A DNA stretch of 64,000 nt from Emydura subglobosa (Eukaryota; Chordata; Testudines; Chelidae): contig ML680088.1 of the NCBI GenBank assembly GCA_007922225.1, forward strand, positions 16,212,017 to 16,276,016, read 5' to 3'. Positions 13,801 through 25,900 of this stretch are shown piece after piece. Each line of letters begins with the position of its first letter. Positions within the stretch are counted from its first letter, which is position 1. The position numbers and the translations under genes were made by a program. Below the pieces are notes generated by a model that had not been told where the DNA came from, made no database searches, and saw nothing but the letters and a program-made list of their open reading frames with translations.

Positions 13801-16800
13801 CCACCGTCTACAACCATAACCAGTTATCAGGTTCAATACGGGGTAACTGGGTGACATTCTATGGCCTGGGTTACACAGGAGGTCAGACTAAATGATCATT
13901 ATGGTCCTTTCTGGCCTTAAAATCTATCACCAACCTGCTGAACCTAGATAGCCCGGACCGAGAGCAGAGACGGTCTCTTTGCTGATAGGTGTCTGAAAGA
14001 TGTACAACACAAAGCTCCCCTTTTCATACAAGTGTGGTCAGAATGTTTATCCGGTGACTCCCATATCAAGCAAACCTACCTCTGTAAGCATTATCCCTCG
14101 ATTTCTATAAGGAAGAGGGGTCTCTGGCTAGTGGAATACCTGCCCTCCTCTGCGGGCTGTTAGTAAAGTCAGCTCTTGTCATTCCATCTCCCGGAGAGTA
14201 GCCTCTCTGGCTGTGTGTGAGGGAACTTTTGCCTCTCATTGTCCCCTTTTACTTATTTAAGATAAAGTCACACTCAGTCTCCACCCCAAGCTGGTTGTCA
14301 GTTTCACCTTAATCAAGCCATTTCCCAACACACTGCCAATATTTTAACAACAGGCTCCCACACAAATGTTTCCCTTGGCCTGTGATAAGCCCTCTCTCTC
14401 TCCCAGGAGTGCACTACATGCAAATAGAAGGGGCCAGGGTCTGGGCATGCTAGTCACTCCCCCACTTCATCCTCTGATATTTAAGCACAAACACTTACAT
14501 AACGCTGGCCAAGGAAGGCAACCACAGCACTCAGCAAACAAACTTCTTGTGAGTGGCTGGCAGTGTTTATACCACGCTCCTGAGATCGGCCCTGAGTTAA
14601 CAGAGGTGGTAAATAGCCTTGGGAGTGTTGGCGATTTTAAAAATCTGCTAATGATTCCCAACCGTATTTGTTCATGTTTGGAGTGGCTCTAATTCACCAG
14701 TGTTCAACCCGTATTGTCTGGCTTCAAGGAGAGGGTGAAAAGCTGGGACAGGATCTAAGAGACAGCAAGGACAGTCTTGTGGTTAGGATATTGACTCAAA
14801 GCTACGAATCCTGGATTCATTCTTTAGCTCTGCCACAAACTCCCTGTGTGACTGTGAGCAAGTCACATGACCACGCTGTGCCTCTGTTTCCCCATCCATA
14901 AAAAGGGGATGATAGAATTTCCCTATTTCACTGGGGAGTTGTAAGGATAAATCTATTAATGATTATGAGGCATTCAGATACTGCAAGAATGATGGGGGTG
15001 TAGATGGAGAGAGAAGAGTATCTTCTCCAGGGAAAGTACCGGCCAGTAGGTACGTTCCTGCAGGGAAAATCACATACCTGCCATTCTGCCTCCCTGCAGA
15101 TGTCAGATTGTCAGAAGTCTCACCCTTGGACATGAGACACCAGCCTGGCTGGTTCCAGCATCCTGCCAGGAAGCAAAGAGCCAGGGGGAGAATCCTAGAA
15201 GCTGGTCTCATTAGGAAAGGGAACCTCCCTTGTACCCAACTTCTCTGAAGAGCTCGTCCCATGAGGATTCTCACTGCTGGCTCATAGTTTCATAGGATAA
15301 GGCTGGCGCTGGAGCTTGAGATCCAAGAGGGAGGGTCTGCCACACTGGCTTGAAGAGTGAATCTTTGGTTTCTTAACCAGTGTTTTTAACGGGATAAGTC
15401 ATCTCTGGCAGAGAGATGTGACCCTCATCGGAAGCAAAGTGCTCACCTGGCTCTCCCCTTCAATTGAGGGCAGAATTTTAACCGGCCACTCCTGAGAGCC
15501 CCCTCCAACACCTCAGTGCTATTTGCCTTCTGGGCCCTGTCCTCATGCACGTCGCACTTAGCGAGGCCAGACTTCAGTCACTGGAGGGAAATGATTTAGC
15601 CTGAAATCCTTTGCAAAAGGATCCCAGTCGCTGTGCCAATGGGGAGGTGTTCACAGATCCCTAACCAGATGTTTCCACTCCTGCCTCTCATGGGCGGGCA
15701 GGGGTTCAAAGGCTTCCAGGCTCACGCCGCAGCTGGCTCAGGTCCTCCATATCAAGGCGTTTAGAAGGCGCCTGTCATGGCAGTAGCTCAACTTAGCCTG
15801 CACACAACTTTGTGTCTAGGATTTGTAAAGCATGCGGGCTTTGAGCCGTGCTTTCATTCAGCACTGCTCTCTCACTGCTGCAGCTTGCTTCAGTTCAGTC
15901 CATCAGCCAATTATTCCTCCACCAGCTTAGGGCTGAACACTGTGTGATAATTGGGATGGCAACCTTAAGGGCACTTTTTTGAAGGCGGCAGGCAGGTTAC
16001 CATGCAGTGACTGTATTACCCCATTTGTAGGGGCCTGGTTATACTTGCCTGGGGGTCTCTGAGCACATTACTCCTGCACTTCCAGGCCATTCACCCTCCG
16101 TTGCAGTCTTAGATCAGAGTGTGGACAAGTGAAGCAGAGCCATGGGCGGTTGGGGCTGCAGGTGCTTTGTAGACGCTATTTGGATCTGTGGGTCAGCGCA
16201 CCTGCGCCCTCTAGTGGTGTCAGGATTCCTGAGGACGTTCGTGTCTGTCGGATTGCAGTTGGCACTCAGGCGGGGGTAGTGTCTGCTGGCCAGGCCCTGG
16301 GACTGAATTGCCCCATTGCTCTCCATTGCTTGCTGGCAGGTTACTGTGTTTCAGTGGGATGTGCATCCTTCTGGGAATGTAGGTGGGGGGCCACCACGCT
16401 GCAGCAAGAAATCTGCGTGCCAGGATGCTGTGTGTTCATTCAATGCTGGCCCGGTACTCCACTGCACAGCCACGTGGAGGTGGGGGTGTTTAATTTTATC
16501 TTTTAATCTGCGATCATGTTTGTCGCTTTTCGGCCTGTGCTTGAAGGCATGGGTGGGAGTTTCTCTGATAATTGCACAGGAGGAGATGCCAGGTTGGGAG
16601 ACTCCACCAAGGAACAGACATTTGCCCCTTAGCTGCCAAGTCTAAGCGGCCTGGGCAGGGCAAGTAGAAAGTGAGTTCCCCACTGCTGGTTGTAGGGAAC
16701 CGCTGTACACAGAGCCCTCGGCTGGCAGACGTGGAGGGACCCACATTCCTTGTCAATTTGAGTGGCGAGGGCAAAATCCTATGGCTCAGATAGGGGCCAG

Positions 16801-19800
16801 GAGAAGGGATTTAACTGGAGACTACTTCCAATGAGAGAGAGAGAGAGACCCCGTTTCGCCCCATCATGAAGGCCCAGTGAACTCAATCCACTTCCAGGGC
16901 TCAACATTTTCTGCCTGTTGCTGGTCCCAGTTTAAGCCACTCCAGACACTGTCTGTTCTCCCCAGTGGCTCCCTTCACCTGCTCCTCACCTCCCCCTGCA
17001 GGTTGCTTGAGTCAACCCAACTACCAGGCTAGTCAAACGCATACTATGACCTGATGTCCATTGGCCGTTGCTTCCATTGCTCTGGAAATCTTTCCAATCT
17101 CAGTGTCAGCTGTCCACGAGCAATGGAAAACCTCTGTTACCAGGAAAGCTCCAGGTGGCTGTTAGGTATTTGGTGCAGGAAGTGAAGCATTCTCTCTGTC
17201 CTGCCATGCACCATGTCCAAGGATTTGATTGAGTGTAATCCCTGAAGATGGATTACTGAGTCCATGGACCACGTTACTCCTGAAGTTTACTGCTCCTATG
17301 TAGTGCTAAGGGAAGAAAAATAAGTGCCTGGAACTTGTCCTGTGAAGTTTAAATGCAGCCCTTGCCTCGATTTGCATTTTCAAGGTAGGATGTTTCTAGT
17401 TTCCATCCTGACTGGACTGCATTTCCCCACACATCACTGAGGGTGTGATGTGGGTTCAGATGGAGGCCTTAGCCCAGTTCAATTTCCCAGGTAGCTGTTG
17501 ATTAGTTTTCCACTGAAAAATATGTGTGAATGTTTGTTTGTTTGTCCATGCGAGTAATTACTGTTTAGTTCACTGTAAACTTCAGCAGTACCTGCAGGGG
17601 GATAGGAATCAGGCACAAGGCCAGGCTACTGCATGGCAATGAGCCAACAGAAACAGAGACAGGGAAATTGGTTAAACCAGGCAGAGAATTTCACAGGGTG
17701 CATTTTTTCCCCTGTCTTATTTTTTAAATTTAATTTTATTTTATTTGTCCATTTTCTTGGCAGTACATCAAGTTCCCAAGCACAGGCTAAGTGCCCCAGT
17801 GGGTGCACCTGCTCAGAGTACAACTTTCACCCAGTCTGTGGAGATGACAACGTGGAGTACATCTCCCCCTGCCATGCGGGCTGCACAGATTCCGTTAATT
17901 CCTCCACATCCCAGGGAATGGTAAGTAGCGGCAGCTTGGATTCCAGGAGCTGGGGAGATGATGCACTGCTGAGCCGTCTGGCCCACAAAGTCACGTTGCT
18001 GGGCCACAATCGAAACTGTTTTCTGAAAGCTCTTAAAATCAGGTATCAAGAGCCACCTCTAGCTATGGTGATAATGTTCTCAGAATCAAAACCTAGAGTG
18101 CTTTTGTGGTGACATTTTTTAGGGCTGCAAAACAAAGGGCACTCTCTAAGAGTGTGTTGGTGTTGCTATGCCAGCCTCTGACTCAACAGCAGCACATGCA
18201 TACTTTCCTGATGGAAGGACTTTCCCCTATAGCTTCATCTTCAGAATCAGTTGATCACGAAACACTTGGACAAGTCTCATTAATGTTCCCTCTAAGCAAA
18301 AGAAGAGCTCTGATGGGCTCTGCAGTCATTTGACTGTCTTCCTCTTCATGCCAAATGTGGTTTATTACCTCTGATGCCTGTTCCACTGTATTGGTTCCAG
18401 GTTAAACACAGAGCAAATTCTGCTTGGCATAGAGAGACTTCTCAAACAAGTATTTTGTAGCTATTACAAGTTCCAGATGTTTTAATCAAAGGGATGAAAA
18501 ATGGGGACATTTCCCCTGTCCTGAAAGAGGTTCCTGAGACACTGGGACCTCCTATGAAAAACTGGGATTGTCCCATTACAACTGGGATTTATTGTCACTT
18601 TACCTTCAATCCAACTTCATAAGAACATAAGAGCTGCCATACTGGGTCAGACCATGATCCCTCTTGCCCAGTATCCTGTCTCCGACCGTGGCCCATATCA
18701 GAGCTTCACAAGGGGTGAACAGAACAGGGAAATTATGGAGTGATCCACCCGTCTTCCATTCCTGGCTTCAGGCAGTCAGAGGTTTAGGGTCAATCAGAGC
18801 ATGGAGTTACATCAAGGACCACCTTGGATAATAGCTCTTGATGAACCTGTCCTCCATGATCTCATCCAGTTCTTTCTTGAACCCAGTTAAATTTTTGGCC
18901 TTCCCAACATCCCTTGGCAGTGAGTTCCACAGGTTGATTGCACACTGTGTGAAGAAGTCCTTCCTTTTTTTTGTTTTAAAGCTGCTGCCTCTTCATTTCT
19001 TTGGGTGATGCCTGGGTTTTGTATTGTGGGAAAGGGTAAATAACACTTCTCTATTCACTTTTTCCACACCATTCAGGATTTTATAGGCTTCGATCATCTC
19101 CCCCCTTAGTTGTCTCTTTTCTAGGCTGAACAGCCCTAATCTTTATAATCTCTCCTCGTACGGAAGCTGTTCTATACCAATGATCATCTTTGTTGTCCTT
19201 CTCTGAACTTTTTCCAGTTCCATTGTACATTTTTGATATGGGGCAACTAGATCTGGACACAGTATTCAAGATGTGGGTGCAACTATGACTTCATATAGAG
19301 ACATTAGGATATTTTCTATCCCTTTCATAATAGTTTCTAACATACTGTAAGAGTTTTTGACCACTGCTACAAATTGAGTAGAAGTTTTCAAAGAACTATG
19401 CAACGTGACACCAAGATCCCTTTCTTGGGTGGTAACAGCTAATTTAGAACCCATCATTACATATGTATGTATAGTTGGGACTATGTTTTCCAATGTTGAT
19501 TACTTTGCACTTATCAACTGACATTTCATCTGACATTTTGTTGCCCAGTTACCCAGTTTAGTGAGATCCTTTGTAACTCTTTACAGTCAACTCTGGACTT
19601 ACCTATCTTGAACAATTCTATATCATCTGCAAAAGTTGCCACTTCACTGTGCGCCCCCTTTTCCAGATCATTAATGAATATGTTGAACAGCACATGTCCC
19701 AGTACAGATCCTTGGGGGACCCCGCTGTTCACCTCTCTGCATTGTGAAAACTGGCCATTTATTTCTACCGTTTGTTTCCTTATCCTTCAAACAGTTGCTG

Positions 19801-22800
19801 ATCCATAAGAGGACCTTCCCTCTTATCCCATCGCTACTTAGTTTCCTTAAAAGCCTTTGGTGAGGGACCTTGTCAAAGGTTTTTCTGAAAGTCCCAATAC
19901 ATTATATTAACTGGATCACCCTTCTTCCCATGCTTGTTGACTCCCTCAAAGAATTCTAATAGTTTGGTAAGAAAAATCATGGAGCAGGACCTCAAGGAAT
20001 GGAGGAGAATTGAATTGAATTGAAGGAATTGAAGGACTTGAAGGACTTGGAGGAGAGGAAGGTGATCGGGAACAGTCAGCATGGATTCACCAAAGGCAAG
20101 TCATGCCTGACCAACCTGATTGCCTTCTATGATGAGATGACTAGCTGTGTGGATGTGGGGAAAGTGGTGGATGTGATATCTCTTGACTTTAGCAAAGCTT
20201 TTGATACGGTCTCCTATAGTATTCTTGCTAACAAGTTACAGAAGTATGGGTTGGATGAATGGACTATAAGGGGGATAGAAAGCTGGCTAGATCATCGGGC
20301 TCAGCGGGTAGTGACCAAGGGCTTGATATCTAGTTAGCAGCCGGTATCAATCAGCGTGCCCCAGGGGTTAGTCCTGGAGCCGGTTTCGTTCAACATCTTC
20401 ATTAATGATCTGGAGGATGGGTTGGATTGCACCCTCAGCAATTACACTAAACTAGGAGGAGTGGTAGATACCCTGGAAGGTAGGGATAGGATACAGAGTG
20501 ACCTCGACAAATTGGAGGATTGGGACAAAAAAAATCTGATGAGGTTCATCAAGAACAAGTGCAGAATCCTGCACTTAGGATGGAAGAATCCCATGCACTG
20601 CTACAGACTGGGGACTGACTGGCTAGGCAGCAGTTCTGCAGAAAAGGACATGGGGGTTACAGTGGACAAGAAGCTGAATATGAGTCAACAGTGTGCCCTT
20701 ATTGCCAAGAAGGCAATGGCATATTGGGCTGCATTAATAGAAGCATTGATAGCAGATCAAGGGAAGTGATTATTCCCCTCTATTCGGCACTGGTGAGGCC
20801 ACATCTGTAGTACTGTGTCCAGTTTTTGGCCCCCCACTACAGGAAGGATGTGAACAAATTGGAGAGAGTCCAGCGGAGGACAACAAAAATGATTAGGGGG
20901 TTGGAGCACATGACTTATGAGGAAAGCCTGAGGGAACTGGGCTTGTTTGGTCTGCAGAAGAGAAGAGTGAGGGAGGATTTGATAGCAGCCTTCAACTACC
21001 TGAAGTGAGGTTCCGGGGTGGGGGGTGGGGTGGAGTTGGCAGCAGAGTTGGCAACGGGGTTTGTTGCAGGGATAGGTTCCTGGATTGGATTTTTTGTAGG
21101 GTGTATGGTTGCTGATGAGTATTTGCTTCAGGTTGGGGGGCTGTCTGTAAGCCAGGGTGGGTCTGCTGCCCACTGCCTGAGCGAGAGACGGATAATCTGC
21201 TAGGATAGGTTGTAGATCTTTAATGATGTGTTGGAGAGATTTTATCTGGGGACTATAGGTGGTGACCAGTGGTGTTCTGCTGTTTTCTTTGGGTCTGTCC
21301 TGTAGTAGGTGACTTGGTCATTGACAGAGCCAGACGGGTACCCAGACACCCTACAAAAAATCCAATCCAGGAACCTATCCCTGCAACAAACACCATTGCC
21401 AACTCTGCCCACACTTCGACTCTAGTGACAGCATCACTGGTCCTAACCACATTAGTCACACCATAAGGGGCTCATTCACCTGTACATCCACTAATGTAAT
21501 ATATGCCATCATGTGCCAGCAATGCCCCTCTGTCCTGTACATTGGCCAAACTGGAGTATCGCTTCGCAAAAGGATAAATGGACACAAATCAGACAAAAAA
21601 TAATAACATCTATAAACCAGATGGAGAACACTTCAATCTCCCAGAGCACTCTGTCTCTGACCTGAAAGTTGCTGTACTTCAAAAAAACTTCAAAAACAGA
21701 CTTGAAAGAGAAACTGCTGAGTTAGAAATTATCTGCAAACTTGACACATTCAAACCGGCTTTAAACAGGAATTTGGAATGACTATCTCATTACAAGAAGT
21801 AATTTGCTCTGATGACCCATTCTCACCTCCTACTCAATGGTTGTCATCAAGCCTCAAGTACCCGGCTTCCCCATTGTTATCTATGCCCTTGGATATGTAA
21901 ATGTTGCCTTCTATATATTTTCTATGTTTCCTATTTTGCTGTATCATTTCTACCAACTGCATCTGAGGAAGTGAGCTGAGGCTCACGAAAGCTTATGCCT
22001 AGTGAAATTAAAATTGTTAGTCTTTAAAGTGCTACAGAACTCAAGTTGTTTTTGCTGTGTCCCAGTGATTACCTTCATTCAGCAATCTGGCATGTAAAAT
22101 TTGGCTTAGGTGGAGCCCATCCTTCCTGTATAGGCTGCTCCTTCCCCAAAAGCTTCCCCAGTTCCCAATCAATCTAAATCCTTCCTCCCTGCACCATCGT
22201 CTCATCCACGCATTGAGACTCTGCAGTTCTGTCTGTCTTATTGGCCCTGTGCAAGGAACGGGAAGCATTTCAGAGAATGCTACCAGGGAGGTCTTGGACT
22301 TTAATCTCTTACCTAGCAGCCTATATTTGGCCTTCAGGTCCTCTCTCCTACCTTTCCCATTGTCATTGGTAGCTACATGTACCACAGCCAATGACTCCTC
22401 CCCAAAAGTACCTATATCATTATCAAGATGTCTCATAAGATCCACTACCTTCACATCCGGGAGGCAGTTCATCATGCCATTCTCCTGGTCATCACAAACT
22501 CAACTATCTATGTCTCTAATAATTGCGTCCCCTATTACCATTGCCTGTCTCTTCCTAGTAACTGGGGTCCCTGCCCCTGGAGGATATCCTCAATGCAAGA
22601 AGTTATCATGACATCATCTAGAAAGTGGGTCCCAACTATGGGATCACCTTCCTCCACTCCAGTTTGATGCTCTCCTGTCCAGAGACTTTCATCTTCCTTA
22701 ATAGCACAGGGGCTGTCAGACAGGAGGTGGGACCGCACTACGAAGTCTCCTCCCTGTACCTCTCTCTCTTTCTACGCTCTTTCAGCTCAGCCACTGTGAC

Positions 22801-22952
22801 CTCCAGAGCCTGGATTCTGACTCTGAGGGCTCTGAGTCTCTTGTACCGTATGCACACATACGCCATCTGCCCACAAGGCAGGTGATCACACATATCACAC
22901 TGAATGCAATAAACTGGGTAGTCCCTGCCATGCTGCTGCTCTTCTGTCTGCA

Positions 22953-22983
<31 letters not shown>

Positions 22984-25900
22984 TTCTGTGGCTTTTTTTA
23001 TGTAGCCTATATTTAGGGTGGGCATGTTAGATGTTTCGTTTTTCACTAGGACTTTTAGCATCTTTCTCTGCTATAGGTCTTGCTGGGCTACCCTCACCTG
23101 CAATGTCAAGTCCTTGTTGAGCAAGCATCACTAGAAAGCACTGAATGATGACATCATAATATTATTGTTTTTGATATTGGCCGTATTCCGCTCTCACTCC
23201 TGCCAGAGGAACTCCTACCATGGAATCCAGGGCTGTTACTCCATGTAAAATTGGTGGGAGAAGAGAACTGGGAGGGTTATAGTCCTGAAAACTCTGCTCC
23301 AGACATACTGCTCTCAGCAGGTGTTTTTTACTGTCTTTTTTTAATGCCCTAAACAGACCTACGTGAACTGCTCCTGTATCCACACCGAGAACGGACAGTC
23401 CTCGGCAAAGACCGGCTCCTGTCCAATCAGCTGCTCTCATTTACTCCTACCTGTTGTATTCCTCATCTCGTTTGCTGCCCTTATAGCCTGCCTGTCTCAC
23501 AATCCCCTCTACATGATGGTATTACGGTAAGTGACAGAGTTCAGTTTCCCCCTCACCTACGACCACGTCATCCCCTTGGTCTCTCCACATTGGCTGCCTC
23601 CTTCCTGACCACCTATGGTGACACACCCACTTCTTGCCCACGTACACCCATCTGTGACTGTTTGTGGCACCTCAACGTGGACTTTGGAATTGGAGCAAGG
23701 GGAGGCAGTTGGGGAACTCTGTCTCTGGCATGGGCTACTGTATGGGGAGTTGGGACTGATATTTGGGCTGGTGGGATAAGTATCTGTGTGTGGTGGGGGC
23801 TCTGAAAGAGCTGGGCTCTCTGTAGCTGCATAGGTCATGTAGCCTAGGTCTGTTGCTGGCAACTTTTTTGGACTCCCTTGAGACATTGGACTCCCCAACA
23901 GCCTCTTCCTCCTAGCTGAATGCATCAGCCCTTGCCTCTTTCTCATTCCTCTGCCCTTTGTCCCCATCCCCCCACTGCATGCCCTTCAACCCAACCTTCT
24001 CCAGGTCAGAACCCACCTCTCTCCTCCTGTCCTGGCCAGAGACCTGAGTTTCCCAAAGAACAGCGCTCTTCATATCATCAAGGAAGGGGTGAAATTGCTG
24101 CATGGCCCTGACGCAACATGCTTGTTAGCTATCTGAATACACCATGTCATTGCACCAAATTCCGAGGTGATGTAAGTGGTGGAGTAGTTTACATGCCACT
24201 GAGTAGATGCGGTAGTAAAATCAACCAAGAGGCTGTGAAGCTCCTTCCCTTCATCCCCTCTGCTGGCTGCTTTTCCTGTTAATGCACCTTTCTGCCCCTT
24301 AGCTCCGCCCACCACCGAGGAGGGACTTCCATCACCTGTGAACTGGGCAGCAGTTTGCATAGAAACATTTTTCTAACAAGAAAATGGCCTTGTTTCTAAA
24401 CCAGCTTCTACAGATGTTGTTTGTTCCTTACGACGTTTTCTGAGGGAGGTTTACTGGAGACCAGAAACGGAAAAATGTTCCGTTTCCAAAAACAATCCAA
24501 ATTTCAAAACCTGGAAGATGTTTGGGTTGAGGTTTTTGAAAACCAGAAGCACTTCAGTTTTCATATAACATGGAACTGAAAGAGACCTCGTGGGTCATAG
24601 CCACCCTATGGTGTGATACTATAGTCATACCTAGTCTTGGGTCATTCTGCCGCAGACACGTATTCTGTCACATAATGCTGTTCATATATTTATCAAGCTC
24701 CATCTTAAAGCTAGTTAGGTTGCTTTCCCTCACTCTTCCTATTGGAAGAATATTCTAGAACTTCACTCCTCTGATGATTAGAAACTTTCCAATTTCCAGC
24801 CTACATTGGCCAGCTTATACCCAGTTGTTCTTATGCCAACATCGTCTGTTAGCTTAAATAGCTCTTCTTCCGCCCTGGTGTTTACCCCCCGAGGTATTTA
24901 TAGACAGCAATCAGATCCTCTTTCAGACCTTTGTTTTTAGATTTTCATTAAAAAGATGGAAAATGTTTCTTTGCAAAACATTTTGGGAAAAAAATGGTTT
25001 TTTCCCCGTCTTTTGAAATTTTTCAGAGAAAATACTTGCCACCTTCCAGCCAGCTCCAATCGCATGATATCCCCTCTGAATCTGGCCTGTTCTCTCAGGA
25101 ATTATTTAGACATCCTTTTCCCCCCCATCTTTCATGTCATCAAGATAAATCTGGCTTGACTGTATCTTTAAGCCTTTCACATCCCAGAGACATGGTGAGC
25201 CCCAAGGCACTGAAATGTGGATTCCAACCTGTTCCTTATCTGCACAGGGCAATACATGGAAAATGATGGGCCTGGTTTTGGAGCTGATCTTCTCTAACTT
25301 CTCTCCTTCAGGGTGGTGAACCAGGATGAAAAGTCATTTGCAATTGGAGTCCAGTTCTTACTGATGAGACTGTTAGGTGAGTGTCTGTCTGACTCAAGCG
25401 CCCAATACAAACCACCAACTATTGCACAAACTGGGAGGAAAGAAGCATGTGAGTCATACAATGTCATAGCGCAGGGCTGGACTGGAGCCTGGAGAGAGAA
25501 CAGCAGGGTTCACCAGAACCTCAGATTAGTCCTTTCCACTTCTCTTTTGACTGTCTAAGCGCTTGTCTGTGTGAATACTCGCTTTGCAGCAAGCCAGGGT
25601 CTAAATCTACCCTACACTAGCCCACCGTGTGCTGTGCATCTGTGTGAACGCTGCTGCTGTATGCTAAGAGTTCCCTAGTGCACTTTGAGCTACCCCCTTG
25701 AAACAGGAGTAGATCAGAGCATGCTAGGGAACTTTTAACGCGCAGCAGCAGGGTCCACTGGATAGTCAGTGCAAGGCAGGCTCGTGTGAGGCAGATTTAC
25801 ACCTCCAGAACGGAGTGTCTGTATAGACAAGCCTTAATGTACCTTTCGATCTGTGTCTCGTTTATTTTTTGTTCATCTGAAGTAGTTTGAATTCCGAAGA

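Larger units (their letters stand above)
12710..17763 (+). other. SLCO2A1: SLCO2A1 intron, 5.1 kb
   Basis: GT-AG intron. It carries a CR1-type 3' tail (13850-13925), a MIR (14760-14990), a short GA repeat near 16837-16849 and a TGTT repeat near 17526-17541. No exon-like segment was recognised. Confidence 0.85.
17921..23356 (+). other. SLCO2A1: SLCO2A1 intron, 5.4 kb, mostly retroelements
   Basis: GT-AG intron between the two exons of the Cys-rich loop. About 4.4 kb of it, from 18618 to roughly 23070, is one block of CR1 and Penelope-like sequence, described separately. The flanks (17921-18617 and 23071-23356) look unique. Confidence 0.9.
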
